Of a stretch of DNA of 64,000 bases, positions 1-8,422 are shown one piece after another. The stretch's first letter is position 1; each line of letters begins with the position of its first letter. The notes beneath the pieces were generated by a model. It made no database searches. It saw nothing but the letters and a program-made list of their open reading frames with translations, and was not told the DNA's origin. The stretch comes from Lachnoclostridium phytofermentans ISDg. Lineage in GTDB: Bacteria; Bacillota; Clostridia; Lachnospirales; Lachnospiraceae. The stretch lies in the NCBI RefSeq assembly GCF_000018685.1, contig NC_010001.1, positions 3,996,001-4,060,000 on the forward strand. Reading direction: 5' to 3'. The position numbers and the translations under genes are program-made.

Positions 1-1602
1 ATAGAAGAAACAGATGGTAAAGTCGCATCATCGACTACCATGGATAATCTAAATTCAACACCCCCAGCCCAAACGATCTCTTACGATTCTAATTATATGA
101 TAGAGAAAGCCCTTACGGAAGCAGCACTACCGAAAACAGAGCGCAATCTGAATATTGTACGTGAATTACTACAACAAGAACTCTCGATTAATAAAAATAG
201 TATTTTAGACATATTAAAATTATCTGCGACCTATCGAAGTGCTTCGATTGAAACCTTAGTTCTTATGAAAAAATTAGAGCTTCCAATCACACAGCAGACA
301 ATTAATCAGATGCAGGCTTTTCAAAATAACAACCATTCTATTCTTACGAAGTCACAGAATATGATTGATTCCTTTCTTACGCTATTGTCAGAAGAATCCG
401 TTGTCTCGGAAGGATTTCACCATGAGTTATTATCTCTTTTTATAGATGATACGGTAGAGTCTTCTATTCCTGATAATTCTCTTTTATCCACTCATTTTTC
501 AAAAGAAGATATGCAGCATTTAACTAACACGTTAACTGCAATGGATATTCCAGAACATGTTGTAAACCACCTAACGGATCCTACTACTACGATTCCCGAA
601 TTTCGTGACCTATTGAATCAAATCGCTAAGGATAGCAACCTAAACTTTATTGATGCACCAGAATTACGGCAATTTTTAACGGAAACAACAGAATCAGCCT
701 CCAATTTAACTTTGCTATCTGATGTCTTATCCAAAAGTGAACAAGAAAACCTTTCTCAGTTACTATCTTCTGTTTTACCAAAAGATGCTCTAGCTTCTTT
801 TCAAGAAAGTAATGGTTCAACCACAACCTTAGATAGTTCTATTACAAATTTATTTCAAAAGGTTATTGATGCAGGTACTACAACCCCCTCACAAAGCGAA
901 GAGTCACAAATAACTTCAATGTTACCCCCAAGTGATATGCCATCTGCTTTAAACGTGCTTATAAAATCACCAACATATCAAAAGTTAATAAAATCGGAAT
1001 TGCTCTCAAAGCTTACTATCGCTATGAATGACTTTACAAAGGAAGATGGAATTCCTCAATTTTACCGTAAGTTAACTCGTGATTTAGAAAGTATGTTAAC
1101 TTTTTTTGAGAAAAATGACGGTAATACAAACTCTGATACATTTCATCAGGCGAAAGAGTTGGTACAAAATCTAAGGGATCAGGTCGACTTTATGAAGTCA
1201 GTAAATCAATTTCTTGGATATATCCAATTACCGGTTAAGCATACGAAAAATCTCTCCAATAGTGAACTTTTCTTTTATACAAAAAGAAAGCAAAAAAGAG
1301 AAAACCAAGAAAACTTTCATATTTTATTACATCTCACCATGACTCATTTAGGAGAAATGGACATACATCTACGACTTAAAAATAAAAATGTACACGCTAC
1401 TTTAAGTATGGAACAGGAAGAGTCCCTATCATTAATTAATTCACATATCAATCAGTTAACAGATGCTTTGTTAGAAATGGGATATGATCTTTCTTATGAT
1501 TTTGAGAAAATGAAAAAGAAACAATTGCCGATAGATCGACTGCTATTAAAAGAAGAGGAAGATACTTTATACCGCTGTTATACCTTTGATACGAAAGCTT
1601 AA
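1..1602 (+). CDS. FliK/DUF6240-like protein, 5' truncated by window edge
   Basis: The reading frame is open from the first base of the window, so the gene begins upstream and the ATG at 40 is probably internal. About 533 codons are visible. The protein is hydrophilic, rich in Ser/Thr/Asn/Glu, with no membrane segment. The last ~100 residues have the character of a flagellar hook-length-control C-terminal domain: a 'HLGEMDIHLRLKNKNV' strand pattern, then a helix pairing region ending in a Tyr/Leu-rich strand. Long Lachnospiraceae proteins of this kind are annotated DUF6240. The final codons coincide with the first, diverged copy of a 24-bp tandem repeat (1583-1606), so the stop codon lies inside the array. 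Assignment to FliK is inference from the C-terminal pattern; the gene family is uncertain. Confidence 0.55.
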   Translation: MEETDGKVASSTTMDNLNSTPPAQTISYDSNYMIEKALTEAALPKTERNLNIVRELLQQELSINKNSILDILKLSATYRSASIETLVLMKKLELPITQQTINQMQAFQNNNHSILTKSQNMIDSFLTLLSEESVVSEGFHHELLSLFIDDTVESSIPDNSLLSTHFSKEDMQHLTNTLTAMDIPEHVVNHLTDPTTTIPEFRDLLNQIAKDSNLNFIDAPELRQFLTETTESASNLTLLSDVLSKSEQENLSQLLSSVLPKDALASFQESNGSTTTLDSSITNLFQKVIDAGTTTPSQSEESQITSMLPPSDMPSALNVLIKSPTYQKLIKSELLSKLTIAMNDFTKEDGIPQFYRKLTRDLESMLTFFEKNDGNTNSDTFHQAKELVQNLRDQVDFMKSVNQFLGYIQLPVKHTKNLSNSELFFYTKRKQKRENQENFHILLHLTMTHLGEMDIHLRLKNKNVHATLSMEQEESLSLINSHINQLTDALLEMGYDLSYDFEKMKKKQLPIDRLLLKEEEDTLYRCYTFDTKA

Positions 1603-1780
1603 TGTTCCTTTGATATGAAAAGCTTAAGTTCCTCTGTTATGAAAAGCTTAAGTTCCTCTGTTATGAAAAGCTTAAGTTCCTCTGTTATGAAAAGCTTAAG
1701 TTCCTCTGTTATGAAAAGCTTAAGTTCCTCTGTTATGAAAAGCTTAAGTTCCTCTGTTATGAAAAGCTTAAGTTCCTCTG
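1583..1780. repeat. 24-bp tandem repeat array (8 units)
   Basis: Eight consecutive 24-bp units plus a 6-bp stub. Units 2-7 (1631-1774) are identical and contain ATGAAAAGCTTAAGTTCCTC with a central AAGCTT. Unit 1 (1607-1630) differs by a few bases, and unit 0 (1583-1606) is the diverged 3' end of the upstream gene including its stop. The gradient from diverged to identical suggests expansion outward from the coding 3' end by slippage. Confidence 0.95.
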
Positions 1781-1860
1781 GTTGAATTTATTAAGATTTT
1801 ATAATATAATAGCTCTATCTAATTAAACAAGTTAATTAGATAGAGCTTCCTAAATTCAAC
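1781..1860. terminator. Nested inverted repeat / terminator-like hairpin
   Basis: A perfect 15-bp stem (AGCTCTATCTAATTA at 1811-1825 against 1833-1847, 7-nt loop) lies inside a second inverted repeat, GTTGAATTTA (1781-1790) against TAAATTCAAC (1851-1860). There is no long T tract after it, so it may be an inefficient terminator, a transcript-stabilising hairpin or a small MITE-like relic. Confidence 0.6.
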
Positions 1861-1933
1861 ATAATTAATTCAACAAATGTACTTTATGAATATTGTTTTT
1901 GTGTAATTTTAGTATACAGGAATAGAGGTTAAT

Positions 1934-2641
1934 ATGAAAAAGTATTCAAGAAGAAATCAAAAAGAGAAAGTCAACTTAAGTTTAGATATCGGAATCGGTG
2001 TTGTATGGACCTTGTTTTTTATTTCTTTGGGTCTCATTTTGGCAATTAATTTAAGGCCTCTTTATTATGCAAACATTCGCTGGTTTGAGTTAGATAAGTA
2101 CTCTGGTCTTTCTATCAATGAGATAAAGTCGAATTACAATGCCTTAATTGATTATTGTTCACCTTTTTATTATGGTGCTTTAAAATTCCCAACCTTAAGG
2201 TCATCCGTTTCCGGCATATCTCACTTTGAAGAAGTGAAAGTTTTATTTCAGTTTTTTTACATTACGTTCCTAATAAGTTCAATCCTTTTACTTGGCGTTA
2301 TTTCATGGAAGAAAAAACAAAATAATTACCGATATTTAAAGGTATCTTCTATCACAGCTATCATACTACCAATTATTACATTAATCGGTTGTTCCATAGA
2401 TTTTGATACTTCATTTGTTATCTTTCATAAAATATTCTTTCGAAATGATGACTGGATGTTTGACCCATATACCGATCCAATCATTGAGCTGTTGCCTGAA
2501 GTATATTTCTTACAATGTGCTTTAATTATTGTATTCGTTGTATTAGTTGGTAGTTTAATTCTGTATCTGTGCTATCGTCATCAAAAAAAGAAAAATCAAG
2601 TTACACCTCTTATTAAGCCTAAGATGAACTACTATTATTAA
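1934..2641 (+). CDS. Lit-like DUF1461/TIGR01906 membrane protein
   Basis: 235 residues with four predicted membrane spans (about 20-42, 104-124, 137-155, 191-215) and a basic C-tail. Family signatures are visible: NYNALIDY near residue 67, an extracytoplasmic His97, and the FHKIFFRNDDW block with His165 followed by DPYTDPIIELLPEVYF. These match DUF1461 (TIGR01906), the family that includes the lipoprotein intramolecular transacylase Lit of enterococci and Listeria, which moves an acyl chain within the lipid-modified N-terminal Cys to give lyso-form lipoproteins. An AGAGG ribosome site precedes ATG. The neighbour is convergent and encodes a lipoprotein. Family membership is well supported; Lit activity is inferred from family. 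Confidence 0.72.
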   Translation: MKKYSRRNQKEKVNLSLDIGIGVVWTLFFISLGLILAINLRPLYYANIRWFELDKYSGLSINEIKSNYNALIDYCSPFYYGALKFPTLRSSVSGISHFEEVKVLFQFFYITFLISSILLLGVISWKKKQNNYRYLKVSSITAIILPIITLIGCSIDFDTSFVIFHKIFFRNDDWMFDPYTDPIIELLPEVYFLQCALIIVFVVLVGSLILYLCYRHQKKKNQVTPLIKPKMNYYY

Positions 2642-2682
2642 GTTGATGTTTAAGATTATAGAAAGTCTATACATATAAAAAT

Positions 2683-2755
2683 ATAGGCATCTAATATAAT
2701 AATTACTGGATTGTTTATCCTGATAATTATTTTGTTAGATGCCTATGTTTTTTTA
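2683..2755. terminator. Bidirectional terminator between convergent genes
   Basis: A perfect 12-bp stem ATAGGCATCTAA (2683-2694) pairs with 2735-2746. It is followed by eight T on the plus strand and by a five-T tract on the minus strand. It separates the Lit-like gene from the convergent lipoprotein gene, whose stop lies at the edge of the plus-strand T tract. Confidence 0.85.
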
Positions 2756-4441
2756 AAACCAATATCGATCCATAGTATATTTATAAACCTTATAAAAGGC
2801 TTTTTTATTACCTGTTTGATAGGTTGCTATAGCATTTCCTTTTTCATCATATTCGATAAACTGTTTTTCTGCATCAAAGGATAAAATAATATGATTACCA
2901 TAAAGTATGGAGCTACAATGACCACTATGATATGGAAAATCTATCTTCTGTATTAGTCGATATCGATTCTGACTATCTTCAATCAAATATTTATAAAAAA
3001 CAGAATACTTCGTATCATTTGCAACATCTGTTGTATCGTAATTGATACAAGAAAGATAAAACTGACCTTCACTTAATCTTCGGTTAGTTTCATAGTCCAT
3101 GCTATCAATTGAAGTTTTCGTAGTTGTCTCACCCAATTCTGTTAATAACATGGATTGATATTCTTTATTATTCCAATTTTTATCTCCGCTCATAAGCCAG
3201 CGAATGACTGGTCCGGTATATAAATTATTGATACGAAATACTGTAGATAATTCTTTAGAACATACTAATATATCTTTACCATTTATTAATTGAATGCTGG
3301 ATAAATCTAACCAATCCTTCTCTATTCCTTCTTCTTTATTTGTTTCTGATTTCCTATGCGGCAGAAGGTATGCAAAATTAATAATTTCTTTCCATCCACC
3401 TTTTGCAATATTTAGCTCAACACCCCTATTTATCATAGAATCATTTTCGGTATTTGCTAGAAATATTACTTTATTATTTTTATCATCATAGTCACAATCA
3501 AAAAGTTTACCATGGCCTTCCCAGGTATAACGCTTAATTACATTTCCAAGGTTATCTAATAAGATATATTCATTTTCTTTGATAGCATAAAATATCTCAT
3601 TTTTTATCTGAAGAACTTTTGCATCCTCACTTTGATACTTGGTAGGGATATTAGCCCTTAAGACACCATGATTATCATAAAATAAAAAACTAGAATTTAC
3701 TCCATCCTTATGAAAAAAAGAAAATAAACCTCTAGTAAATGTTGGTTGTTCCCCATACTGTGTATTTAATTTAGTCTCCATTTCATGAGTTGAAGCGATA
3801 TCAAAAAAATATGCCATTTGGCTTATCAATTTACCATTTAAGTCTGTAGCGATTAATATTACTTTATTTCTTTGCCCTTCAATAAGCCCAATGATTTGGC
3901 CTTCTACTTCTGTTCCCTCTGTACGGTTAAAATAAAGACTATCTCCAAAGTCTGGTATAGACTCGGTTGAAACAGATATTTTGTAACTTATCCTAACCTT
4001 TTGTGACGGTGTACCTACATAAACATACAATCCATTCGAGTTGGTACCAAATGGATTCTGTATAAACAAAGGATTTTCAATAGTAAAAGCTTTGCTTTTT
4101 TTTATCGTCAATAATTGATTTAATGCTCCCTCTTGGTAAGCTAAAGAGTAGATATCATCGCCCCTTACGTTTGATGAATCAAAAATCAATGTTTCAAAAT
4201 CTTTCGCAGAATAAAACGTATAGGAATTTTCGGCTGCATTTGTTACTTTATTTTCCTTATATGTGTTTTCATATGGTGAATTTTCATTATTTCCAAAACC
4301 CCAAATATTTTTACCCGAATCAGATCCTTCTGCATAACGTCTATTACAGCCAAAGGAGAGCAATGCAAAGGTAGCTACGAGTAAAACTAACATACAACGG
4401 TTATAATAATTTAATCTTATAGCACCGCGAAAATGAAACAT
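2753..4441 (-). CDS. Arylsulfotransferase-fold lipoprotein
   Basis: 562 residues with an N-terminal hydrophobic segment ending LLSFGC (Cys32), an atypical lipobox, so probably a membrane-anchored lipoprotein. Residues ~125-205 resemble the ASST N-terminal beta-sandwich (EGQIIGLIEGQRNKVILIAT). The remainder has the repeated beta-propeller strands of aryl-sulfate sulfotransferase (ASST). The block DWLDLSSI...ILVCSKELSTVFRIN (376-405) aligns with the ASST motif that normally reads D-W-x-H, but here the His position is Asp. This suggests the sulfuryl-transfer centre is altered, so the protein may be a non-enzymatic propeller or use another substrate. A strong AGGAGG site precedes ATG, and a four-hairpin repeat array lies in its 5' region. 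Fold assignment moderate; function unknown. Confidence 0.62.
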   Translation of the reverse strand: MFHFRGAIRLNYYNRCMLVLLVATFALLSFGCNRRYAEGSDSGKNIWGFGNNENSPYENTYKENKVTNAAENSYTFYSAKDFETLIFDSSNVRGDDIYSLAYQEGALNQLLTIKKSKAFTIENPLFIQNPFGTNSNGLYVYVGTPSQKVRISYKISVSTESIPDFGDSLYFNRTEGTEVEGQIIGLIEGQRNKVILIATDLNGKLISQMAYFFDIASTHEMETKLNTQYGEQPTFTRGLFSFFHKDGVNSSFLFYDNHGVLRANIPTKYQSEDAKVLQIKNEIFYAIKENEYILLDNLGNVIKRYTWEGHGKLFDCDYDDKNNKVIFLANTENDSMINRGVELNIAKGGWKEIINFAYLLPHRKSETNKEEGIEKDWLDLSSIQLINGKDILVCSKELSTVFRINNLYTGPVIRWLMSGDKNWNNKEYQSMLLTELGETTTKTSIDSMDYETNRRLSEGQFYLSCINYDTTDVANDTKYSVFYKYLIEDSQNRYRLIQKIDFPYHSGHCSSILYGNHIILSFDAEKQFIEYDEKGNAIATYQTGNKKAFYKVYKYTMDRYWF

Positions 4442-4480
4442 ATAGTTTGCCTCCTGTTCAGCTAATTTTCGATAATACTC

Positions 4481-4612
4481 GATTATTGAAACATGCTTTT
4501 TGTTTCAATAGTACTTGATTATTGAAACATGTTTTGTTTCAATAGTACTTGATTATTGAAACATGTTTTGTTTCAATAGTACTTGATTATTGAAACATGT
4601 TTTGTTTCAATA
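4481..4612. repeat. Four tandem hairpin repeats (34-36 bp)
   Basis: Units start at 4481, 4517, 4551 and 4585. Each contains the perfect stem-loop ATTGAAAC-ATGTTTT-GTTTCAAT, and units 2 and 3 are identical. The first is 36 bp because its loop is longer. The array lies 40-170 nt upstream of the lipoprotein start on its 5' side, so it would be in the promoter or leader. Confidence 0.95.
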
Positions 4613-4834
4613 ATATACTTCATCATTCATTATCTCCCAATTATACTTAAACTTACGAGGTATTGTATGCCAAGTTAACCAGTTTACACTCAAAATCTTG
4701 CAAATATCTTACAACTAAACATAGATAATTAACTTAAATCACTAACACCGAAGATTTTCAAAATAAATAGTGTAAAATTTGCTTTTAATATATCTTAGCG
4801 TTTGTAATTCTTAAGCTACTGGTACATTTTTTAT

Positions 4835-4957
4835 TTATGTAAAAATGATCAACAATAACATAATAAAAATTGCGACTGCAAGTCCAATTGCGGTATATTG
4901 TTTTATTTTTAGTATTTTCTTTTTTCTTAATCTCCATTCTTTTTCTGTTAATACCAT
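4835..4957 (-). CDS. Small single-span membrane protein (40 aa)
   Basis: A 40-codon frame starts at ATG after a strong ribosome site (AGAGGAGG, about 6 nt spacing). It begins MVLTEKEWRLRKKKILKIK, a highly basic N-terminus, followed by one hydrophobic helix (about residues 23-39) that runs to the stop. This is the layout of small N-in/C-out membrane proteins. There are no recognisable neighbours in the same direction; the lipoprotein gene follows ~390 nt downstream beyond the hairpin array. Function unknown. Confidence 0.6.
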   Translation of the reverse strand: MVLTEKEWRLRKKKILKIKQYTAIGLAVAIFIMLLLIIFT

Positions 4958-5201
4958 AAATATCCTCCTCTCTAAAACTTTAATTTATTTTTTCATAATT
5001 CTATTTTAAATCATTTTCATTCAAAATTTAAGATGAATTTTCTTCTATTATTTCATACATGTACATTGATTACAATATCAAAAAACTTAATAATAGGAAC
5101 TTTACAATAACAAATCCTTATAATTAAAGGCTCTATAATAAATGTTGGGGTATGTGAAATTAATTCGCTACTCCAACGTTTTTTATTTTATAATAATAAA
5201 A

Positions 5202-5242
5202 AACCTCCCAGTGCCAGTCTCGAAACAAATCACCAGGAGGTT
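5202..5242 (+). promoter_or_regulatory. Hairpin masking the transposase ribosome site
   Basis: AACCTCC (5202-5208) is the exact complement of GGAGGTT (5236-5242), the Shine-Dalgarno sequence for the ATG at 5249. Sequestration of transposase ribosome sites is a known way for insertion sequences to limit expression from external transcripts; here it is inferred from pairing only. Confidence 0.6.
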
Positions 5243-5248
5243 GCATAA

Positions 5249-6424
5249 ATGCATAATTATTGTATCAATAAACTACTAAATTTAAAAGAGGTAAAAGTAA
5301 AAAATATAATTCATGGGGATTCCTATGTAAAAATCTTTATTGAAACAAAGGCTAGCGTACAAACTTGTCCTTGCTGTGGTCGCCATACCAAGCAAATTCA
5401 TGATTACCGTTGGCAATCCATCAAGGACTTGCCCTTTCAACTAAAGCATTGTTACCTAGTTTTAAAAAAGCGACGTTATCGATGTTCTTGTGGAAAAAGA
5501 TTTAGTGAAAAGTATTCTTTCCTTGCTCGTTATCAGCAAAGATCTACTCGCTTAACTCAATACATAGTAAATGAATTAAGAGATACTACTTCACTAAAAT
5601 CTGTTGCTAATAAAGCCAATGTTTCATCCGCTACTATTGTAAGGATTCTAGACACAATCCATTATACTTGCCCTTCTTTAAAAGACGCGATATCCATTGA
5701 TGAATATAAAGGCAATGCTGAGACTGGAAAGTATCAATGTATCATCGTTAATCCAAAGCAGCGCTCCATTATGGATATCCTTCCTGACCGCACACAACCT
5801 CACTTATCTGCCTATTTTCGGAATATAAACCGTAGCGAGCGATATCGTGTAAAATATTTTGTGTGTGATATGTGGCAGCCATATGTGGATTTAGCCCATA
5901 GCTATTTCCCCAATGCACAAGTAATTATTGATAAATATCATTTTATTCGTCAAGTCACCTGGGCAATTGAAAATGTAAGAAAGCGACTTCAAAAAACAAT
6001 GCCTACTTCTTTAAGAAAATACTATAAACGAAGCCATAAACTGATTTTAACACGCTATCATAAACTAGAAGACGAATACAAAAAAGCATGTGACTTGATG
6101 CTTTATTACAATGATGACTTACGAAAAGCGCATATGTTGAAAGAATGGTTTTATGATATTTGTCAAAGTACTAAGTACTCCTTTCAGAGAACACAGTTTT
6201 ACGAATGGATTCGCAATGCAGAAAGTTCTGGTATAGCAGAGTTTGAAAAATGTGCTGCCACATACCGTCACTGGGGAAAAGAAATATTAAATTCTTTTAA
6301 ATATGGAATTACAAACGGACCAACAGAAGGTTTTAATAATAAGATAAAAGTTCTTAAACGTATTTCCTATGGTATTCGAAACTTTGAACGTTTCCGTACT
6401 CGTATTTTACACTCTTGTAACTAA
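5249..6424 (+). CDS. ISL3-family transposase
   Basis: 391 residues. The N-terminal zinc-finger-like motif CPCCGRH and a second CSCGKRF precede a helix-turn-helix region and a DDE-type domain. Candidate catalytic residues lie in SIDEYKG (Asp), CDMWQPY (Asp) and NGPTEGFNNKIKV (Glu), as in ISL3 (Pfam DDE_Tnp_ISL3). Length is normal and no stop or frameshift is present. The ribosome site GGAGGTT (5236-5242) can pair with AACCTCC (5202-5208) in a 7-bp stem, which may keep translation low when the leader is read from outside. Confidence 0.95.
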   Translation: MHNYCINKLLNLKEVKVKNIIHGDSYVKIFIETKASVQTCPCCGRHTKQIHDYRWQSIKDLPFQLKHCYLVLKKRRYRCSCGKRFSEKYSFLARYQQRSTRLTQYIVNELRDTTSLKSVANKANVSSATIVRILDTIHYTCPSLKDAISIDEYKGNAETGKYQCIIVNPKQRSIMDILPDRTQPHLSAYFRNINRSERYRVKYFVCDMWQPYVDLAHSYFPNAQVIIDKYHFIRQVTWAIENVRKRLQKTMPTSLRKYYKRSHKLILTRYHKLEDEYKKACDLMLYYNDDLRKAHMLKEWFYDICQSTKYSFQRTQFYEWIRNAESSGIAEFEKCAATYRHWGKEILNSFKYGITNGPTEGFNNKIKVLKRISYGIRNFERFRTRILHSCN

Positions 6425-6560
6425 ATAACAATAGACTGGCACGAGGTTTATTTCGTATGCCCAAAAATATATGTTATAGGCCCCAAATATAAAAATAGCT
6501 CTACATCCAGTAATGGAGCATGATTGATAACAATTATACCCCAAGACTTGACATAGAGCC

Positions 6561-6611
6561 TAATTAAAAATGCACCTCAATTATTAGGTTTCGACTAATA
6601 ATTAAGATGCA
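6561..6611 (-). terminator. guaB: guaB terminator, abutted by the IS
   Basis: On the minus strand the 17-nt arms 6611-6595 and 6587-6571 pair (two G-U wobbles) and are followed by TTTTTAATTA. The T tract (6570-6561) overlaps the IS target duplication, so the insertion point is the end of the terminator and the terminator is preserved. Confidence 0.8.
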
Positions 6612-6698
6612 ATTCAGTTTTTTAGAGTTTTTATTCTTTAAGGCATATCAAATCCACCATTATTACAATTAATAAAATTCGCTGTGGAAATCCCTCTA

Positions 6699-8153
6699 CT
6701 ATTCGTCAACACTATAGTTTGGAGCTTCTTTTGTAATATGGATGTCATGTGGATGACTCTCCTTTAAAGAAGCTGCAGAAATCTTAACAAAGCGTCCAGT
6801 CTCTTTTAATGTTTCAATATCTTTCGCTCCACAATAACCCATACCAGAACGAAGACCACCCATTAACTGAAATACAGTATCTTCTACAGTACCTTTGTAT
6901 GCAACACGACCTTCTACACCTTCTGGAACTAACTTCTTAGCATCTGCTTGGAAATAACGATCCTTACTTCCATTTTCCATAGCTGCAATGGATCCCATGC
7001 CACGATATACTTTGTATTTTCTACCTTGGAATAATTCAAATGTTCCTGGGCTCTCATCACAACCTGCGAAGATACTACCCATCATACATAAATTAGCTCC
7101 TGCTGCAATTGCTTTAGTGATATCACCAGAATACTTAATACCACCGTCTGCGATAATTGGAACACCATATTCCTTCGCTACACTGTAAGCATCCATAATT
7201 GCAGTAATCTGTGGAACACCGATACCTGCAACAACACGTGTCGTACAGATAGATCCTGGGCCGATGCCAACCTTAACACAATCAACTCCTGCTTCAATTA
7301 AATCTCTAGTTGCTTCACCAGTTGCAACATTACCAGCGATAATCTGAAGTTCTGGATAAGCTTCACGAACCATCTTTACTACCTTAAGTACGTTGGCAGA
7401 ATGTCCATGAGCGGTATCAATAACAATAGCATCTACTTTTGCCTTCACTAAAGCATCGACACGGTCAAGGATGTTTGCTGTTACACCAACACCTGCTGCA
7501 CAAAGAAGTCTACCCATAGAGTCCTTTGCTGCTAGAGGGTATTTGATTGTTTTTTCTATATCCTTGATTGTAATAAGACCTTTTAAGTTACCGTTTTTAT
7601 CAACGATTGGAAGCTTCTCTTTTCTTGCTTGTCCAAGAATTTTCTTAGCTTCTTCTAAGGTAACTCCTTCTTTTGCAGTAATAAGGCCTTCACTTGTCAT
7701 GGATTCTTTAATTTTTTTGCTAAAGTCAGTCTCAAATTTTAAGTCACGGTTTGTAATAATACCAACTAATTTCTTACCCTCAGTAATTGGTACACCGGAG
7801 ATGCGATATTTTGCCATTAACTCATCTGCATCTTGTAATGTATGTTCAGGAGATAATGAAAATGGGTCAGTTATAACTCCGTTCTCTGAACGTTTTACCT
7901 TATCTACTTCCTCTGCTTGACTTTCGATTGACATATTCTTATGAATAACACCAATTCCACCCTGTCTTGCCATAGCGATAGCCATGCGATGTTCCGTAAC
8001 CGTATCCATTCCTGCACTCATCATAGGAATATTTAACTTAATATTTTTCGTTAAATGTGTGGAAAGATCGACCTGATTAGGTATTACTTCCGAATACGCT
8101 GGAACAAGCAGTACATCATCAAAGGTAATGCCTTCACCGATAATTGCTCCCAT
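6699..8153 (-). CDS. guaB: IMP dehydrogenase
   Basis: 484 residues, usual length. Catalyses NAD-dependent oxidation of IMP to XMP, the first committed step of GMP synthesis. The (beta/alpha)8 barrel is interrupted by two CBS domains (about 95-205). The catalytic loop GPGSICTTR carries Cys303, the IMP-phosphate loop GGIKYSGD is present, and the mobile flap Arg-Tyr occurs in KDRYFQ. It is transcribed alone from a consensus promoter with a structured, terminator-containing leader, so transcription attenuation is likely. Confidence 0.98.
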   Translation of the reverse strand: MGAIIGEGITFDDVLLVPAYSEVIPNQVDLSTHLTKNIKLNIPMMSAGMDTVTEHRMAIAMARQGGIGVIHKNMSIESQAEEVDKVKRSENGVITDPFSLSPEHTLQDADELMAKYRISGVPITEGKKLVGIITNRDLKFETDFSKKIKESMTSEGLITAKEGVTLEEAKKILGQARKEKLPIVDKNGNLKGLITIKDIEKTIKYPLAAKDSMGRLLCAAGVGVTANILDRVDALVKAKVDAIVIDTAHGHSANVLKVVKMVREAYPELQIIAGNVATGEATRDLIEAGVDCVKVGIGPGSICTTRVVAGIGVPQITAIMDAYSVAKEYGVPIIADGGIKYSGDITKAIAAGANLCMMGSIFAGCDESPGTFELFQGRKYKVYRGMGSIAAMENGSKDRYFQADAKKLVPEGVEGRVAYKGTVEDTVFQLMGGLRSGMGYCGAKDIETLKETGRFVKISAASLKESHPHDIHITKEAPNYSVDE

Positions 8154-8224
8154 TTAAATATCCTCACTTTCTTTATTGTAAATTAATAGATTAAGTATCA
8201 AACGTACGTAAGTATTGTATCCAT

Positions 8225-8340
8225 TTCAATTCTTCCTTACTCCGTTTGTAAGAGTAAACCAGCCCGCAGGTTATAAAAAATCAGCCAAAAGATTCCAGAT
8301 TACCCTGAGTCTTTTGCCTGCGGACAGTAATAATTTTCAC
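8225..8340 (-). promoter_or_regulatory. guaB: Structured guaB leader with intrinsic terminator
   Basis: Reading the minus strand from about 8335, the leader contains CCGCAGG (8324-8318), a hairpin whose arms include CAAAAGA and TCTTTTG, then GGCTGA and TTTTTT (a terminator ~180 nt before the gene), and CCTGCGG (8270-8264), which is complementary to CCGCAGG. A further hairpin TTACTC/GAGTAA follows. CCGCAGG overlaps the base of the terminator stem, so the two folds are mutually exclusive. I could not match it to a known purine, PRPP or ZTP riboswitch by eye. Confidence 0.55.
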
Positions 8341-8341
8341 A

Positions 8342-8370
8342 AGTATACTCATTTTTATGGTCATTGTCAA
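8342..8370 (-). promoter_or_regulatory. guaB: guaB promoter
   Basis: TTGACA (8370-8365) and TATACT (8347-8342) are separated by exactly 17 bp on the minus strand, a consensus sigma-A promoter. Transcription would start near 8335, just upstream of the structured leader. Confidence 0.8.
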
Positions 8371-8400
8371 TACCTTTGAGAAAACTTGATATTTTTAGTA

Positions 8401-8422
8401 ATACATTACTGTTGTAATGTAT
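8401..8422. promoter_or_regulatory. Palindrome upstream of guaB promoter
   Basis: Perfect inverted repeat ATACATTAC-TGTT-GTAATGTAT, about 30 bp upstream of the -35 box. In addition CTGCGGACA (8318-8326) and TGTCCGCAG (8428-8436) form an inverted repeat that brackets the promoter. Either may bind a regulator. Confidence 0.45.

Larger units (their letters stand above)
5129..6560 (+). mobile_element. ISL3-family insertion sequence, complete
   Basis: Ends are imperfect 25-bp inverted repeats matching at 20 positions, beginning GGCTCTAT and ending TTGGGGTAT (5129-5153 and reverse complement 6536-6560). The element is flanked by an 8-bp direct repeat TAATTAAA (5121-5128 and 6561-6568), the duplication length typical of ISL3. 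It carries one intact transposase gene. A second, subterminal inverted repeat flanks the gene (near 5204-5220 and 6432-6447). The right end abuts the guaB terminator. Confidence 0.93.

Noticed and set aside
1583..1780. CRISPR array or minisatellite with spacers
   Set aside because: The 24-bp units are contiguous and identical with no spacers.
4481..4612. CRISPR array
   Set aside because: Units are directly adjacent with no unique spacers and each is itself a hairpin; no cas genes are present.
7471..7920. 149-codon plus-strand frame inside guaB
   Set aside because: Antisense shadow of a strongly conserved enzyme; no ribosome site or family signal.
8225..8340. Guanine or ZTP riboswitch for guaB
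   Set aside because: The conserved core sequences and loop-loop elements of those classes were not found; kept only as an unassigned structured leader.
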